The position numbers and the translations under genes were made by a program. The notes beneath the pieces are model-generated. The model saw only the letters and a list, made by a program, of their open reading frames with translations, had not been told where the DNA came from and searched no databases. Positions 34,099 to 43,609 of a DNA stretch of 61,749 nt are shown piece by piece (position 1 is the first letter of the stretch; each line of letters begins with the position of its first letter). The stretch comes from Flavobacterium sp. (lineage in GTDB: Bacteria > Bacteroidota > Bacteroidia > Flavobacteriales > Flavobacteriaceae). The stretch is taken from assembly GCF_030146175.1 (NCBI RefSeq), contig NZ_JASLCE010000140.1, forward strand, positions 1 to 61,749. Reading direction: 5' to 3'.

Positions 34099-34533
34099 TT
34101 ATTCGGGTTTCCCTATGGTTCCGGCAGTTTTATGGTAATACAAATGTAATAGTTCCATAAATGCTGCCTTTTTTAATGGTTTCACCAAATAATCATCGAT
34201 AAAGTGATATTCGTTTATTTTTTCGATATCGGCAAGGCTTGTCGAAGAGCTTAGAATAAAAACGGGAATGTTTTTTACAAAATCCAATTCCAAACGGCAT
34301 ACTTCATCCATAAATTCCCAACCGGTCATTTGAGGCATATTAATGTCTACAAACAACATATCCGGCCAGGTTTCACTCTTTTTTTCATTCGACTGAAAAT
34401 AATTGATGGCTTCAAGGCCATCTTCAAAACCGATGACCTCCGTGTGGACATCGGGAAACTTCTTTACCATCTTACTGAAGATAAAACGAAATATCGAATC
34501 ATCGTCGATAATAGCAATACGTAAATTTGTCAT
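34099..34533 (-). CDS. Single-domain response regulator
   Basis: 144-residue receiver domain without an output domain. The acidic pair is in RIAIIDDDSIF, the phospho-acceptor Asp in MLFVDINMPQMTGWEF and the conserved Lys in YLVKPLKKAAF; Thr/Ser is in VFILSSS. It is 26 bases downstream of the histidine kinase gene and probably receives its phosphate. Without an output domain it must act by protein contact or pass on phosphate. Confidence 0.93.
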   Translation of the reverse strand: MTNLRIAIIDDDSIFRFIFSKMVKKFPDVHTEVIGFEDGLEAINYFQSNEKKSETWPDMLFVDINMPQMTGWEFMDEVCRLELDFVKNIPVFILSSSTSLADIEKINEYHFIDDYLVKPLKKAAFMELLHLYYHKTAGTIGKPE

Positions 34534-34559
34534 ATAAAGGGATATTTAGGGCTTACGCA

Positions 34560-36458
34560 TCAGTTGAACTGGATATAAAAGGTACTTCCTTTATCCGGTT
34601 CGCTTTCCACATATATTCGTCCTCCCAATGACTCAATCTGATGTCTTGTCATAAAAAGCCCGATACCTTTACTGTCGTATCCGGTATGGAAGGTTTTTCT
34701 GAATTTGAATATATGTGCTCCATGTCTTTCGAGATCAATTCCTACCCCATTATCACTAACACTCAAGCAGCTTTTTCCTTCTTCTACATAGGATTTGATA
34801 TAAATATGCGGTTTCCTACCCGGTATGGTGTATTTTAATGCATTACTGATCAAATTATGCATAATACTTTCCAGATAGATTCTCGAATAGGAAATCGAAT
34901 TGACTTCAAAATTGGTTTCGATCACAGCACCTTTGGCATAGACTTCTGCTGAAAACTGCTGAATCGTCTTTTTATAGAGGCGTTCGAAATTACATTCCTC
35001 AAAAGGAAGCGATTTGCTACCTCTCACTTCGAGTATTTCAATGAGTTCCTCCATAATCGCAATAAGGCCGTCACTGGACGATTGCAGGAGTTGCAGGCAT
35101 TCTTTTCTGTCGTTTTCATTTTCGGCATGTTCAATTTCGGCAACCAACATCTGGATATTTCCAGCTGGTCCTCGCAAATTGTGCGCTACAATCTGATTGA
35201 ATTCTTCCAATTGCCGTAGCTTGGTTTCCAGATCGATTGTGGCAATCTCCAATTGTCGGTTATTGCGTTGCAATGTTTGTACATATTTACTGTACAAGGT
35301 GATATCCTGAACCTGGGCAATAAAAAAAACAGGCTCGCCTTGTTGGTTAAAAACAGTCGACATGGTGAGAAGGCACCAGATATAATGCCCTTCTTTATGG
35401 ATATAGCGTTTTTTGATCGTAAAACTTTCGCTTTCGAGTGATTTTAGCTTTTTTATGTTTTCCTCAATAAGCAACAGATCATCCGGATGGGTATATTCGC
35501 AGCAACTCATCCGTGACATTTCAGACAGATCGTAACCCAGCATCTTGGTCAGGGTTTTATTAACGTCGATACAATGGCCATCGGTATCGACCAAAGCCAT
35601 TCCTAATCCCGAATGCAGAAATGCCTGATTGAATTTTTGTTCGTTGATCCGAACCGCTTCCTCCGTTTTCTTTCGGTTCGTAATATCGGTAATAACTACC
35701 GCCGCTTTGTCTTTTGATGAATAAATGGGTCGTGCCTGCATTCTGTACCACAACCCGCTATTGACCTGAACGGGGGACTGGTAGTCCATACTGAGTGATT
35801 TATTTTTGCTTAGAGCATCTTTGATCAGTGTTACAAAGGAACGCCCAAGTTCACCTGGAAACAGTGCTTCCAGATTTTTTCCCAAAAATAGTGACGGTTC
35901 GTAGAAAAGCTGATCTTTATCGTTAGTCCAGCAATTTAGGATTACTCCGGCGGCACTTACTTCAAAAATCATATCGTCTATAGAAGCCAAAATCTCATCC
36001 AATTGATTTTTCCGTTTCTCTAATTTCTGGCTTTTGGTTATAATTCCGGTCACATTAAAAAAACGGATCATAACATATTCCATGTCCGAAACCGTAATGA
36101 GCTGTGAACTAATCGACAACCAGGCAAGTGGCTTATCCGCTATGGTTACGCCCAGTATCTGATCTTCTATGGTTTTTCCGCCATTTAACGTAATCGAAAA
36201 CGGCAATTCTTTTTGGTCTAGTGGTGTTCTGTCTTCTGCATAAGAAAACCGAAACAATTCAAAACAACTTCTCCCCTGATACTTTTCATCGTTAAGACCA
36301 AAAGTAACCATGGCATTTTTATTTGCCCGAACAATGTTTCCTTCAAAATCTACAATAAATACACCTTCCTTTCCGATATTCTGCATACTGCTTAATATCG
36401 CATCGTTCCACATATTCTGAAGTTCTGCTGAATGCATATCTCTTTTTTTAATTAACAA
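34560..36458 (-). CDS. PAS-PAS-PAS sensor histidine kinase
   Basis: 632 residues, apparently soluble. Three PAS domains (about 12-130, 150-265 and 270-390) are followed by a phosphoacceptor helix (IVAHNLRGPAGNIQML) and a full ATP-binding domain with the N box (HNLISNALKYT), DNGVGID and SKGIGLFMTRHQIE. The cognate regulator lies directly downstream. The H-box has HNLRGP instead of HELRTP, a variant seen in Bacteroidota kinases. A start at M8 (MHSAEL) is also possible. Confidence 0.93.
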   Translation of the reverse strand: MLIKKRDMHSAELQNMWNDAILSSMQNIGKEGVFIVDFEGNIVRANKNAMVTFGLNDEKYQGRSCFELFRFSYAEDRTPLDQKELPFSITLNGGKTIEDQILGVTIADKPLAWLSISSQLITVSDMEYVMIRFFNVTGIITKSQKLEKRKNQLDEILASIDDMIFEVSAAGVILNCWTNDKDQLFYEPSLFLGKNLEALFPGELGRSFVTLIKDALSKNKSLSMDYQSPVQVNSGLWYRMQARPIYSSKDKAAVVITDITNRKKTEEAVRINEQKFNQAFLHSGLGMALVDTDGHCIDVNKTLTKMLGYDLSEMSRMSCCEYTHPDDLLLIEENIKKLKSLESESFTIKKRYIHKEGHYIWCLLTMSTVFNQQGEPVFFIAQVQDITLYSKYVQTLQRNNRQLEIATIDLETKLRQLEEFNQIVAHNLRGPAGNIQMLVAEIEHAENENDRKECLQLLQSSSDGLIAIMEELIEILEVRGSKSLPFEECNFERLYKKTIQQFSAEVYAKGAVIETNFEVNSISYSRIYLESIMHNLISNALKYTIPGRKPHIYIKSYVEEGKSCLSVSDNGVGIDLERHGAHIFKFRKTFHTGYDSKGIGLFMTRHQIESLGGRIYVESEPDKGSTFYIQFN

Positions 36459-36878
36459 ACTACAGACAGTCCCGGTAAAATATTCCGAGTACTGTCATCG
36501 TTTTTATCGTATCCCTGTTCATTTAATGTAAAAGATTCAAATCTCCTGAATCAAGGCCGGATGCTTCTCCCGATAGGCGAAAGATACATTTTTAATTGCT
36601 TAAGACATTTGATCCTGTCAACTATTTCCGATAAACTTTCGAACATTTTGGGTATCAGTTGGCATTCCGAATGTGTTTTTTTTAATCGATCCGTTAAATT
36701 ACCATCGATAGTAAAGTCTGCAATGATTCATTCTTACGCTACAATTTAACAATAAAATCCTGTTAATCAACATGCTATTCTTATTTTTTCAGGTCTTGAT
36801 ATTTTTAGGATAAATGGTTCTTTTTGCCCTAACGAGATACAGAATTTATTCGTAAAATTGAGCCTTACCAAACCCAAC
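36459..36878. other. Divergent intergenic region without visible genes
   Basis: Between two divergent signalling genes. No ORF of credible composition; promoter elements of the TTG/TAnnTTTG type are not clearly recognisable on either strand. Confidence 0.45.
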
Positions 36879-38192
36879 ATGAGAACTAGCGCTTCCCCTA
36901 TAATCAGGCACCTCGAAAAATTATGGAGAAGTTACTCCGTTTTTATAAACCGGGGAACGCTTACCGGAAAGAAATATCCGAACCGAAACGAGATGTGGAA
37001 AGATCGTTTTTTTACACAAATCATAAAATTTGCAGTTCCAACCGGTATCATTGCACTGATCCCTAATGTGATTATCGAGTGCTACCACAGCAGTTATCTG
37101 ACAGCCATAACTGATCTGTCGGCATTTACCTCCATAGTGATTGTAGTTTTGCATAAAAAACTAGACATCCGGGTTAAAAAACTTTTCGGTGTTATGGTAA
37201 TGCTGACTTTCTCGATTATAAAAATCGTAACCCTGCATTCGCTAATGTTCGGAACGGTCTTTCTTCTATTGCTCAGCGTATTTGTTACGCTTTTGTTTTC
37301 AAAAAAAATGGCCTATTTGTCGGTTGCGGTCAATGCCGTAATCTGTCTCTCGTTTGGTATTGCCTTATATGAAGGATTTCCGGTAAATCGGCTTGAATTA
37401 ATGAGCGACAACATTCCGGATCGATGGGTTTTATACTCCTTTAATTTTATATTTTCGAATCTGGTTATGGTAGCTGTTATTTTATATATCATCCGCGGTT
37501 TCGAAAAAACCATTTTAAAATCGGAAAACCTCTATCAGAAACTCCGTCAGGAAATTCAGGAAAAGATTAATCGGGAAAATCTATTGGAAGATGCCGTGAC
37601 CCATTATAAAAGCCTGTTTATTTTTAATCCACTACCGATGCTGATTTACGATCCGCAAAGCCTCCGGATGCAACATGTAAACAAAAGTGCGGTAGACTGT
37701 TACGGGTATAGCATTAAGGAACTTCTCAATATGAAAATAACGGATCTTATACGCTGTGACGAAGCCGCTTTTCGAAACAAAATACGCCAGGATTACGTAC
37801 ACCAGCGGGACGAACATTATTGTAAGAATGGGGAGCGTATTCAAGTTGACATCAATGCCAGTAACATCCGACTTAACGGAACCTGGGTACGACTCGCTAT
37901 TGTGAGAGACATTACTTCGGAAGCCGAATACATCACTGCCATTGAACAAAAGAATGAAAAACTCCGGGAAATTGCGCATCTGCAATCCCATGTTATCCGC
38001 AATCCGCTATCCCGGATTATGGGCATCACCGAACTGATCAAATCAGACCCTGTTGAAGGCCCCGAATTGGAAGAACTCCTCTTCTACCTCAACCATTCCG
38101 CCGAAGAACTCGATATAGTTGTGGCGCAAATTGTAAAACAAACCGAAATGGAAATAAGAACCTCTTTAAACCTAAAAAACGGATTTAGTTAA
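36879..38192 (+). CDS. Membrane PAS protein with an orphan H-box
   Basis: 437 residues. About five or six transmembrane helices (from residue 45 to 215) are followed by a coiled linker and a PAS domain (about 250-365, FNPLPMLIYDPQSLRMQHVN and LLNMKITDLI). Then the H-box segment LREIAHLQSHVIRNPLSRIM appears near 380 with its second helix, and the protein stops; there is no ATP-binding domain. This repeats the situation of the protein at 25162. The longer upstream start TTG at 36858 seems less likely than ATG 36879. Confidence 0.8.
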   Translation: MRTSASPIIRHLEKLWRSYSVFINRGTLTGKKYPNRNEMWKDRFFTQIIKFAVPTGIIALIPNVIIECYHSSYLTAITDLSAFTSIVIVVLHKKLDIRVKKLFGVMVMLTFSIIKIVTLHSLMFGTVFLLLLSVFVTLLFSKKMAYLSVAVNAVICLSFGIALYEGFPVNRLELMSDNIPDRWVLYSFNFIFSNLVMVAVILYIIRGFEKTILKSENLYQKLRQEIQEKINRENLLEDAVTHYKSLFIFNPLPMLIYDPQSLRMQHVNKSAVDCYGYSIKELLNMKITDLIRCDEAAFRNKIRQDYVHQRDEHYCKNGERIQVDINASNIRLNGTWVRLAIVRDITSEAEYITAIEQKNEKLREIAHLQSHVIRNPLSRIMGITELIKSDPVEGPELEELLFYLNHSAEELDIVVAQIVKQTEMEIRTSLNLKNGFS

Positions 38193-38321
38193 GCAACGAT
38201 TTACTTTTTAATTACCCAAAACAACAACGGGAAACAGACATAAACAGCCGACTAAAAACTATAAATTTCCTTATATTGCTATCCCATAACGTGCTGCAAA
38301 TTAAGAGCCCGTTTTAAACAA

Positions 38322-39131
38322 ATGAGACAACTCAAAACAGGACAGTTTTTCGGAGAAACCAACAGTCGCCTTGAATGGGGAGGTCTTGTGGTTACCGATA
38401 CCGAATATACACACGAAAAAGTAGACTGGCATTACCACGAAAAACCCTATTTTACATTTATCATTCAGGGAAAAGTTCTCGAAGGCAACCGGAAAGAAAT
38501 CTATGAATGCACTGCGGGTTCCCTACTTTTTCATAATTGGGACGATGCCCATTATAACCTCAAACCACCCGGATTTACCCGCGGATTTCATATTGAAATA
38601 GCACAGCACTGGCTGGATCGATTCGATTTGTCGCTCGACTGTCTACAGGGAAGCTTTGCCGTAAAAAATCCGGAAATAAAACTTTTGTTTTATAAGCTTT
38701 TCAATGAAAGTAGGCTACACGACACAACCAGTCATTTGGCCACAGACATACTTCTCGTTGAAGTACTGGAAAACATAAAAAGCGAAAATAAAACCAATGC
38801 TGTTTCGCGTCCCGATTGGATAAAACCACTACAGGAAATACTTTACGAAGATACCCTCCAAAACCTTTCCCTTTCGGATCTATCCGCGCTATTAGGGATA
38901 CATCCAGTTCATATTTCCCGTTATTTCCCTAAGTATTTTGGCTGTTCCCTTGGGGCGTATATCCGCAAACTAAAAGTGGAAAAATCGCTTGCCTTATTAC
39001 CGGACAAATACAAATCACTTACGGATATTGCTTTGGATTCCGGCTTTTCCGATCAAAGTCATTTTATCCGCTGTTTTAAAGAAAACATGGGAATAACTCC
39101 GTTGGCTTTCCGCAAACGAATGCACTTCTGA
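38322..39131 (+). CDS. AraC family transcriptional regulator
   Basis: 269 residues. The N-terminal cupin-like sensor (HYHEKPYFTFIIQGKVLEG, ECTAGSLLFHNWDDAHY) is followed by two C-terminal helix-turn-helix motifs (LSLSDLSALLGIHPVHISR and LTDIALDSGFSDQSHFIRCF). It is followed at 39205 by a serine hydrolase gene on the same strand, 73 bases later, so the two could form a regulated pair. The ligand is unknown. Confidence 0.92.
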   Translation: MRQLKTGQFFGETNSRLEWGGLVVTDTEYTHEKVDWHYHEKPYFTFIIQGKVLEGNRKEIYECTAGSLLFHNWDDAHYNLKPPGFTRGFHIEIAQHWLDRFDLSLDCLQGSFAVKNPEIKLLFYKLFNESRLHDTTSHLATDILLVEVLENIKSENKTNAVSRPDWIKPLQEILYEDTLQNLSLSDLSALLGIHPVHISRYFPKYFGCSLGAYIRKLKVEKSLALLPDKYKSLTDIALDSGFSDQSHFIRCFKENMGITPLAFRKRMHF

Positions 39132-39204
39132 TGTTAATTTCATGCTATTTTCAAAAAAAACGATTCCTTATTTTTACATCATCAAATCAAAAAACAAACT
39201 CAGG

Positions 39205-40860
39205 ATGAAAGCATACTTTTGGTGTATGATCACTATTTTAGGATTATCGTTTAGCGTCACGGCACAACACAACATTACCACCCCCGAAATAAATACCAAT
39301 CCCCTATACCAAAAGAACATTGGAAAGATTGTTTTCCTCTCCAAATCCATTCCATCGGAACAACTAACGGAATCCGACTTTCTGGAATCGTTTCAGAATA
39401 GCGACGGAAATGATTTATACCTCCGTGTTTTTATAGACAATTCGCTGGTTAATTTTCTACATACAATAAACACAAATCTAACTGTTGACGAATTAGTTCA
39501 AAGTGGAAATTTCCAGTTTTCGTTTTATGCCGACGACAAACTGCTTTATACCGAAAACCTGAATACCGGAGCGGGAACGCTTCAAAGTAAAACCAAAGGA
39601 ACCACATTTCAGATCCCACTTATCAGCAAATCGGGTGAAGATTCCTGGGGACGATTTTTATGGTCACGCTTCTTTTTTAACGGTGGTGGCGAAGACGCTT
39701 TCTTTTCCGGAAAACACAAACTTACGATCGAGATCCGGCCGTATCTGAAATCCAGTACAACTATCAAAACCGGTACATTAATCGCAAAGGGAAGTCTTAT
39801 CGTAACGGCTCCGATAGTTTCATTATCTGAAAACCAGATCGCTATTCAGAAAATCGCCCCAAAAAGCGACTGGTCATTGGCAACCGCTACCTACGACACT
39901 ACTACGATCCGCCTTTTAAACCAAAAAATTCAGGAAAAACGTTTTAAAGACATCACCAGTATTGTCGTAATCCAAAACGGAAAATTAGTACTTGAAGAAT
40001 ATTTTAACGGTAGCGATCGCAACACCCTTCACAACACCCGATCGGTTGGAAAATCTTTTGCTTCCACCCTTATGGGAATGGCCATACGGGACGGTTATAT
40101 TAAAAACGAGAAGCAAACCCTCAATCAGTTTTACAAGCTAAAAGACTTTGCGCACTATTCTATTTCAAAAGAAAACGTTACTCTAAAAAGTTTACTTACG
40201 ATGAGTTCCGGTTTTGACGGATCGGATCAGAATCCTGATTCACCGGGTAACGAAGAAAATATGTATCCGACAGACAATTGGGTAAAATTCGGATTGGATC
40301 TTCCGATGGACTCCGAAAAACAAATCGGAAAAAATTGGGATTATTTTACAGCCGGAGTAGTCCTTTTGGGCGATATTCTAAACCAACGGGTACCTAAAGG
40401 ACTGGAATCCTACGCTGCGACCAAATTATTCAATCCACTGGGAATTAAAAGCTACCAATGGCAATACACACCTCAAAACGTAGCCAATACGGCTGGCGGT
40501 TTACAATTGCGAACGTTGGATTTGGCACGCTACGGACAATTATATGCCAACAAAGGTTTGTGGAACGGAAAACAACTGCTTCCAAAAGAATGGGTTGAAA
40601 AAAGTTTTACCAATTATTTCCCGGAAGATCCCAACACACCGGGATACGGTTATCTGTTCTGGAAAGAAAGCTTTACGATAAAAGGGAAAGATTATGAAGC
40701 CTTTGCCTGTAGTGGAAACGGCGGTAATAAAGTCTATATTTTTCAAAACGTCCCTCTTGCGATTGTTATCACAACCACAGCCTACAACAAACCTTACGCT
40801 CACCCACAGGTACGCCGGATGATGCAGGAATTCCTGTTACCAGCCATGATCGCACAATAA
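39205..40860 (+). CDS. Secreted serine hydrolase, class C beta-lactamase-like
   Basis: 551 residues after a signal peptide ending SFSVTAQ; ATG 39205 is chosen because it is directly followed by the signal, whereas 39142 adds an unlikely prefix. The first ~230 residues are a beta-rich domain. The rest belongs to the beta-lactamase/penicillin-binding fold (PF00144): RSVGKSFASTLMG carries the SxxK nucleophile near residue 281, WDYFTAG replaces the YxN motif and CSGNGGNKVYIF is near the HxG/KTG strand. Such proteins are usually esterases or peptidases rather than true beta-lactamases. Confidence 0.88.
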   Translation: MKAYFWCMITILGLSFSVTAQHNITTPEINTNPLYQKNIGKIVFLSKSIPSEQLTESDFLESFQNSDGNDLYLRVFIDNSLVNFLHTINTNLTVDELVQSGNFQFSFYADDKLLYTENLNTGAGTLQSKTKGTTFQIPLISKSGEDSWGRFLWSRFFFNGGGEDAFFSGKHKLTIEIRPYLKSSTTIKTGTLIAKGSLIVTAPIVSLSENQIAIQKIAPKSDWSLATATYDTTTIRLLNQKIQEKRFKDITSIVVIQNGKLVLEEYFNGSDRNTLHNTRSVGKSFASTLMGMAIRDGYIKNEKQTLNQFYKLKDFAHYSISKENVTLKSLLTMSSGFDGSDQNPDSPGNEENMYPTDNWVKFGLDLPMDSEKQIGKNWDYFTAGVVLLGDILNQRVPKGLESYAATKLFNPLGIKSYQWQYTPQNVANTAGGLQLRTLDLARYGQLYANKGLWNGKQLLPKEWVEKSFTNYFPEDPNTPGYGYLFWKESFTIKGKDYEAFACSGNGGNKVYIFQNVPLAIVITTTAYNKPYAHPQVRRMMQEFLLPAMIAQ

Positions 40861-40986
40861 TGGTGATGCTGTTAAAAATACTACCGCGAAGTCTTTATAA
40901 AAAGATGTGATTATTGATTGTATATTCAGGACTTTATATGGTAATTCCATTTGGAAAATCTTCTATAAAAAGTCCTGAAATATTGA

Positions 40987-41562
40987 TTAATCTTCTAGTG
41001 GAAAGGAAATTCCAATTGCAGCTGCACCCGAAGTTTGCCTTACCGATTCATGGTAATAATACGCAAATTTTACTTCGACATTATGCTTACGCCCTAATGC
41101 CAATCCTAATGAAAAAGGAACGTGCATTAGTAATCCGTTTTTACGGTAATAATCCTCTTTGGTATACGTATAAAAAGAACCCACAGACACACCTACTCCA
41201 ACTTCAATAAAAGGTGCTACATAAGGAATGGGTGCTGCAAGCCGAATCTTTGTTCCCAATAAAGCAGCATTGGCTTTAAGGCTATATACTTCCTGATTCG
41301 CATCTTTTTCTTCCGACTCGGCCGAAGCAATTACCATTCCGGCATAAGGAATCACTCCAAACCAGCTCCGCGGACACCAAACATATTCACCCTGAGCATA
41401 AAATCCCGTACCATTCATACTAGTCTCTGTATCGTATGGCGATACGATACCAAGTCCTACAGAAGCATTAATAAATTCCCCTTTATTGGGTTGTGCAAAT
41501 ACCGGATGCAATACCACTCCGGAAAATAAAAAAAGACTAATCGCAAAATACAATCGTTTCAT
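40987..41562 (-). CDS. Small outer membrane beta-barrel protein
   Basis: 191 residues with a signal peptide ending HPVFAQ. The mature protein alternates strands with glycine and aromatic residues (NASVGLGIVSP, YVAPFIEVGVGVSVGSFYT, GLLMHVPFSLGLALG, EVKFAYYYHESV) and ends in an AAIGISFPL strand, typical of an eight-strand porin-like barrel. Function unknown. Confidence 0.8.
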   Translation of the reverse strand: MKRLYFAISLFLFSGVVLHPVFAQPNKGEFINASVGLGIVSPYDTETSMNGTGFYAQGEYVWCPRSWFGVIPYAGMVIASAESEEKDANQEVYSLKANAALLGTKIRLAAPIPYVAPFIEVGVGVSVGSFYTYTKEDYYRKNGLLMHVPFSLGLALGRKHNVEVKFAYYYHESVRQTSGAAAIGISFPLED

Positions 41563-41585
41563 TACTGGCTTAAAATTTTAGCCGG

Positions 41586-41593
41586 CAAACTTA
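41586..41593 (-). promoter_or_regulatory. -7 box of the beta-barrel gene
   Basis: TAAGTTTG on the minus strand 23 bases before the start codon fits TAnnTTTG; no TTG at the right distance. Confidence 0.45.
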
Positions 41594-41975
41594 AATATAT
41601 TTAAAGAATTATCGGAAAAATTATCCGTAAAAGACTACTATTATCTATCGATAGTCCATAAAATACTGTTGTGTACCGTATCAACATTATAAATATGAAT
41701 TACGTTACTTAAAAAAACACCGAGCAGTCGTTTTGATTGGGTGTCACTCTGGCTTACGGTTGATTCTGTTTGCGTTTAGCGATAGCTACAAAACCGGCAA
41801 TAAAAAAAGCAAGAAGATCATCTACTGATAGTCATTTTTGTATCAAGTCAATTTAAAAACAGGTAATTACATCCTAACCTGGTTCTGAAAAAAAATGATC
41901 CTTTGTTTTGCATATACGATGCTGTTTTAAATAGTAGTCCGAATCCAATAACTTATAAATTTAATACACCCAAAT
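41594..41975. other. Intergenic region with a possible decayed gene end
   Basis: No complete gene. On the minus strand, bases about 41757-41830 can be read as a short hydrophobic stretch ending with AIAKRKQNQP, which looks like the tail of a membrane helix, but the frame is closed within 25 codons upstream. It may be a remnant. Confidence 0.35.
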
Positions 41976-42758
41976 ATGAACGATCAAACAGAACTTACAG
42001 TAACAGAGACAAGCATAGCGGAATGGATCGAAGCGAATCTTTCGGCTCCTTCAATGCTAAAAACACAAGCTTCGGGAACCGAACGAGCGTGTTGTAAAGC
42101 CCTTTTCCTAGGATCGGATGACAGTGATCCGAACGCTTCCGGAACAGAAATATTTAGCAATCCTAAAAATCTTCCGGTAGCCGTTGCAACGATTCTAAAA
42201 CTGATTCAAACGAGATCCGATTTTTACCCGGATACTCAAAATGCCAATGCTTTATTCAAAGCTATAGAACCTTACTCGCACCACTTATACACGGCACCTT
42301 TTTTGAACCTAATGGACGGTAACTCCATTCAGAAAGATTTTGTCAATAAAAACTATCCAAAAATTATTGATGATTTTATGACACTCTTTTCGGATTATAG
42401 TAATGAGGATAAAATAAAAATCCGGAATTCTGTCCGGGAACTGATTCAGACGCAATCGTTCAATGCCGAAACGAATACGTATAAAAACAAATTCGTATTA
42501 ATAATAATCCGGAATAAAACCAACCAGAATGCCGACATCTGTTTTTACAGTACTTCTTTTGATATGGAAATCAATGCAGGTCAACCTCATATAAAAGGAA
42601 ATCAGGATTATACTTTAGCTTATACTATTTATAATCTGCCAACCAGTAACTTACAACGAGTTGCACAACCTCTATCCAGACTTCCAAAAACTACTGTAAA
42701 CGAATGGATTAAAAGTAATTCTTCTCCTAAAAATACCGCAATAAGTCTTTGTTTTTAA
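41976..42758 (+). CDS. Unknown protein with a repeated EWI motif at both ends
   Basis: 260 residues, no signal or membrane segment. The pattern T-S/T-I/V-x-EWI-x-x-N-x-S appears near the N terminus (TSIAEWIEANLS, residues 12-23) and again near the C terminus (TTVNEWIKSNSS, from about 239). The middle part is mixed alpha/beta, with KNKFVLIIIRNKTNQNADI and ICFYSTSFDMEINAG strands. Not assignable to a family by eye. It stands alone with low G+C. Confidence 0.7.
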   Translation: MNDQTELTVTETSIAEWIEANLSAPSMLKTQASGTERACCKALFLGSDDSDPNASGTEIFSNPKNLPVAVATILKLIQTRSDFYPDTQNANALFKAIEPYSHHLYTAPFLNLMDGNSIQKDFVNKNYPKIIDDFMTLFSDYSNEDKIKIRNSVRELIQTQSFNAETNTYKNKFVLIIIRNKTNQNADICFYSTSFDMEINAGQPHIKGNQDYTLAYTIYNLPTSNLQRVAQPLSRLPKTTVNEWIKSNSSPKNTAISLCF

Positions 42759-42850
42759 TTTTTAAAATCAGAATTATAACAATTTTCACGATACTATCGT
42801 CCGGATTTTCCCAATATAAAATCCGGACAATAATCGTATCAAATAAAAAC

Positions 42851-42880
42851 TTGTTTTTTCTCTATTAAGGGATATATTTG
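42851..42880 (+). promoter_or_regulatory. Promoter of the CPBP protease gene
   Basis: TTG (42851-42853) and TATATTTG (42873-42880) with a 19-base spacer, 17 bases before the start codon. Confidence 0.7.
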
Positions 42881-42897
42881 TAAAAAACGACATTATT

Positions 42898-43605
42898 ATG
42901 ACAGTCCTGGAACAACTCAAAAAAATAAACTGGCTACGAATATTATTATTCTACGGAATTATACTGGTGGGCACTTATTTTGCGCGAAAACTTCCGAACG
43001 TATTGAATCTGATTCTACCCCGTATTACCGACATTCCTTTTACTTTTAATTACAATCATGGCATCGTTACACTGGTAACGGCTTTGTTATTTTATAAATT
43101 TAGCGGCGTAAAGCAGGAAATCACCCTATTGGGAAACCATAAAATCAAAAGTCTGCTGTTTCCATTAATATTATTAGTATGCTATGCCGGATTTGGAATT
43201 AGCAATGGTAACGGCATCAACAATCATATATGGGCCTTACTAATTTGTTCGTTTGCGCTTATTTACAATTTGATGGAAGAATATGCCTGGCGTGGTTACC
43301 TGATCGAAAGTCTGGGAAATACGCATTATGTTTTAAAAAGTCTTATTTCTGGTATATTTTGGGCAATATGGCATCTGTTAATTTTTAATAATTTTGATCA
43401 GTATGGTGGATTTTGGATTTTTCTGGCTTTCTGTATTGTTTTTGCTTTTATACTGACATTTGCCGTTAGGCGCACCCAATCGATACTGGTTGCCGCGACC
43501 CTACATGCTTTTATTATTCAGACCAATATGGCCGCTGTGATCTGCTTTGTTGTATTTATACTGTTGTTACTTACGTGGAACAAAACATTTAAACGTACGA
43601 CATAA
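42898..43605 (+). CDS. CPBP family intramembrane glutamic endopeptidase
   Basis: 235 residues, mostly transmembrane helices. The CPBP (Abi) motifs are visible: EEYAWRGYL near residue 127 (EExxxR), FWAIWHLLIF (FxxxH) and a later AATLHAFII. Members include prenyl-protein proteases (CAAX), bacteriocin self-immunity proteins and maturation proteases; the target here is unknown. Four bases separate it from the DUF4184 gene, so the two are co-transcribed. Confidence 0.88.
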   Translation: MTVLEQLKKINWLRILLFYGIILVGTYFARKLPNVLNLILPRITDIPFTFNYNHGIVTLVTALLFYKFSGVKQEITLLGNHKIKSLLFPLILLVCYAGFGISNGNGINNHIWALLICSFALIYNLMEEYAWRGYLIESLGNTHYVLKSLISGIFWAIWHLLIFNNFDQYGGFWIFLAFCIVFAFILTFAVRRTQSILVAATLHAFIIQTNMAAVICFVVFILLLLTWNKTFKRTT

Positions 43606-43609
43606 AAAA

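Noticed and set aside
36561..36749. 62-codon plus-strand frame between two signalling genes
   Set aside because: No start context, no signal or domain, and composition unlike the neighbouring genes.
41757..41830. Possible C-terminal membrane anchor (AIAKRKQNQP) on the minus strand
   Set aside because: The frame closes after about 25 codons upstream and has no start; at best a remnant, so not listed as a gene.
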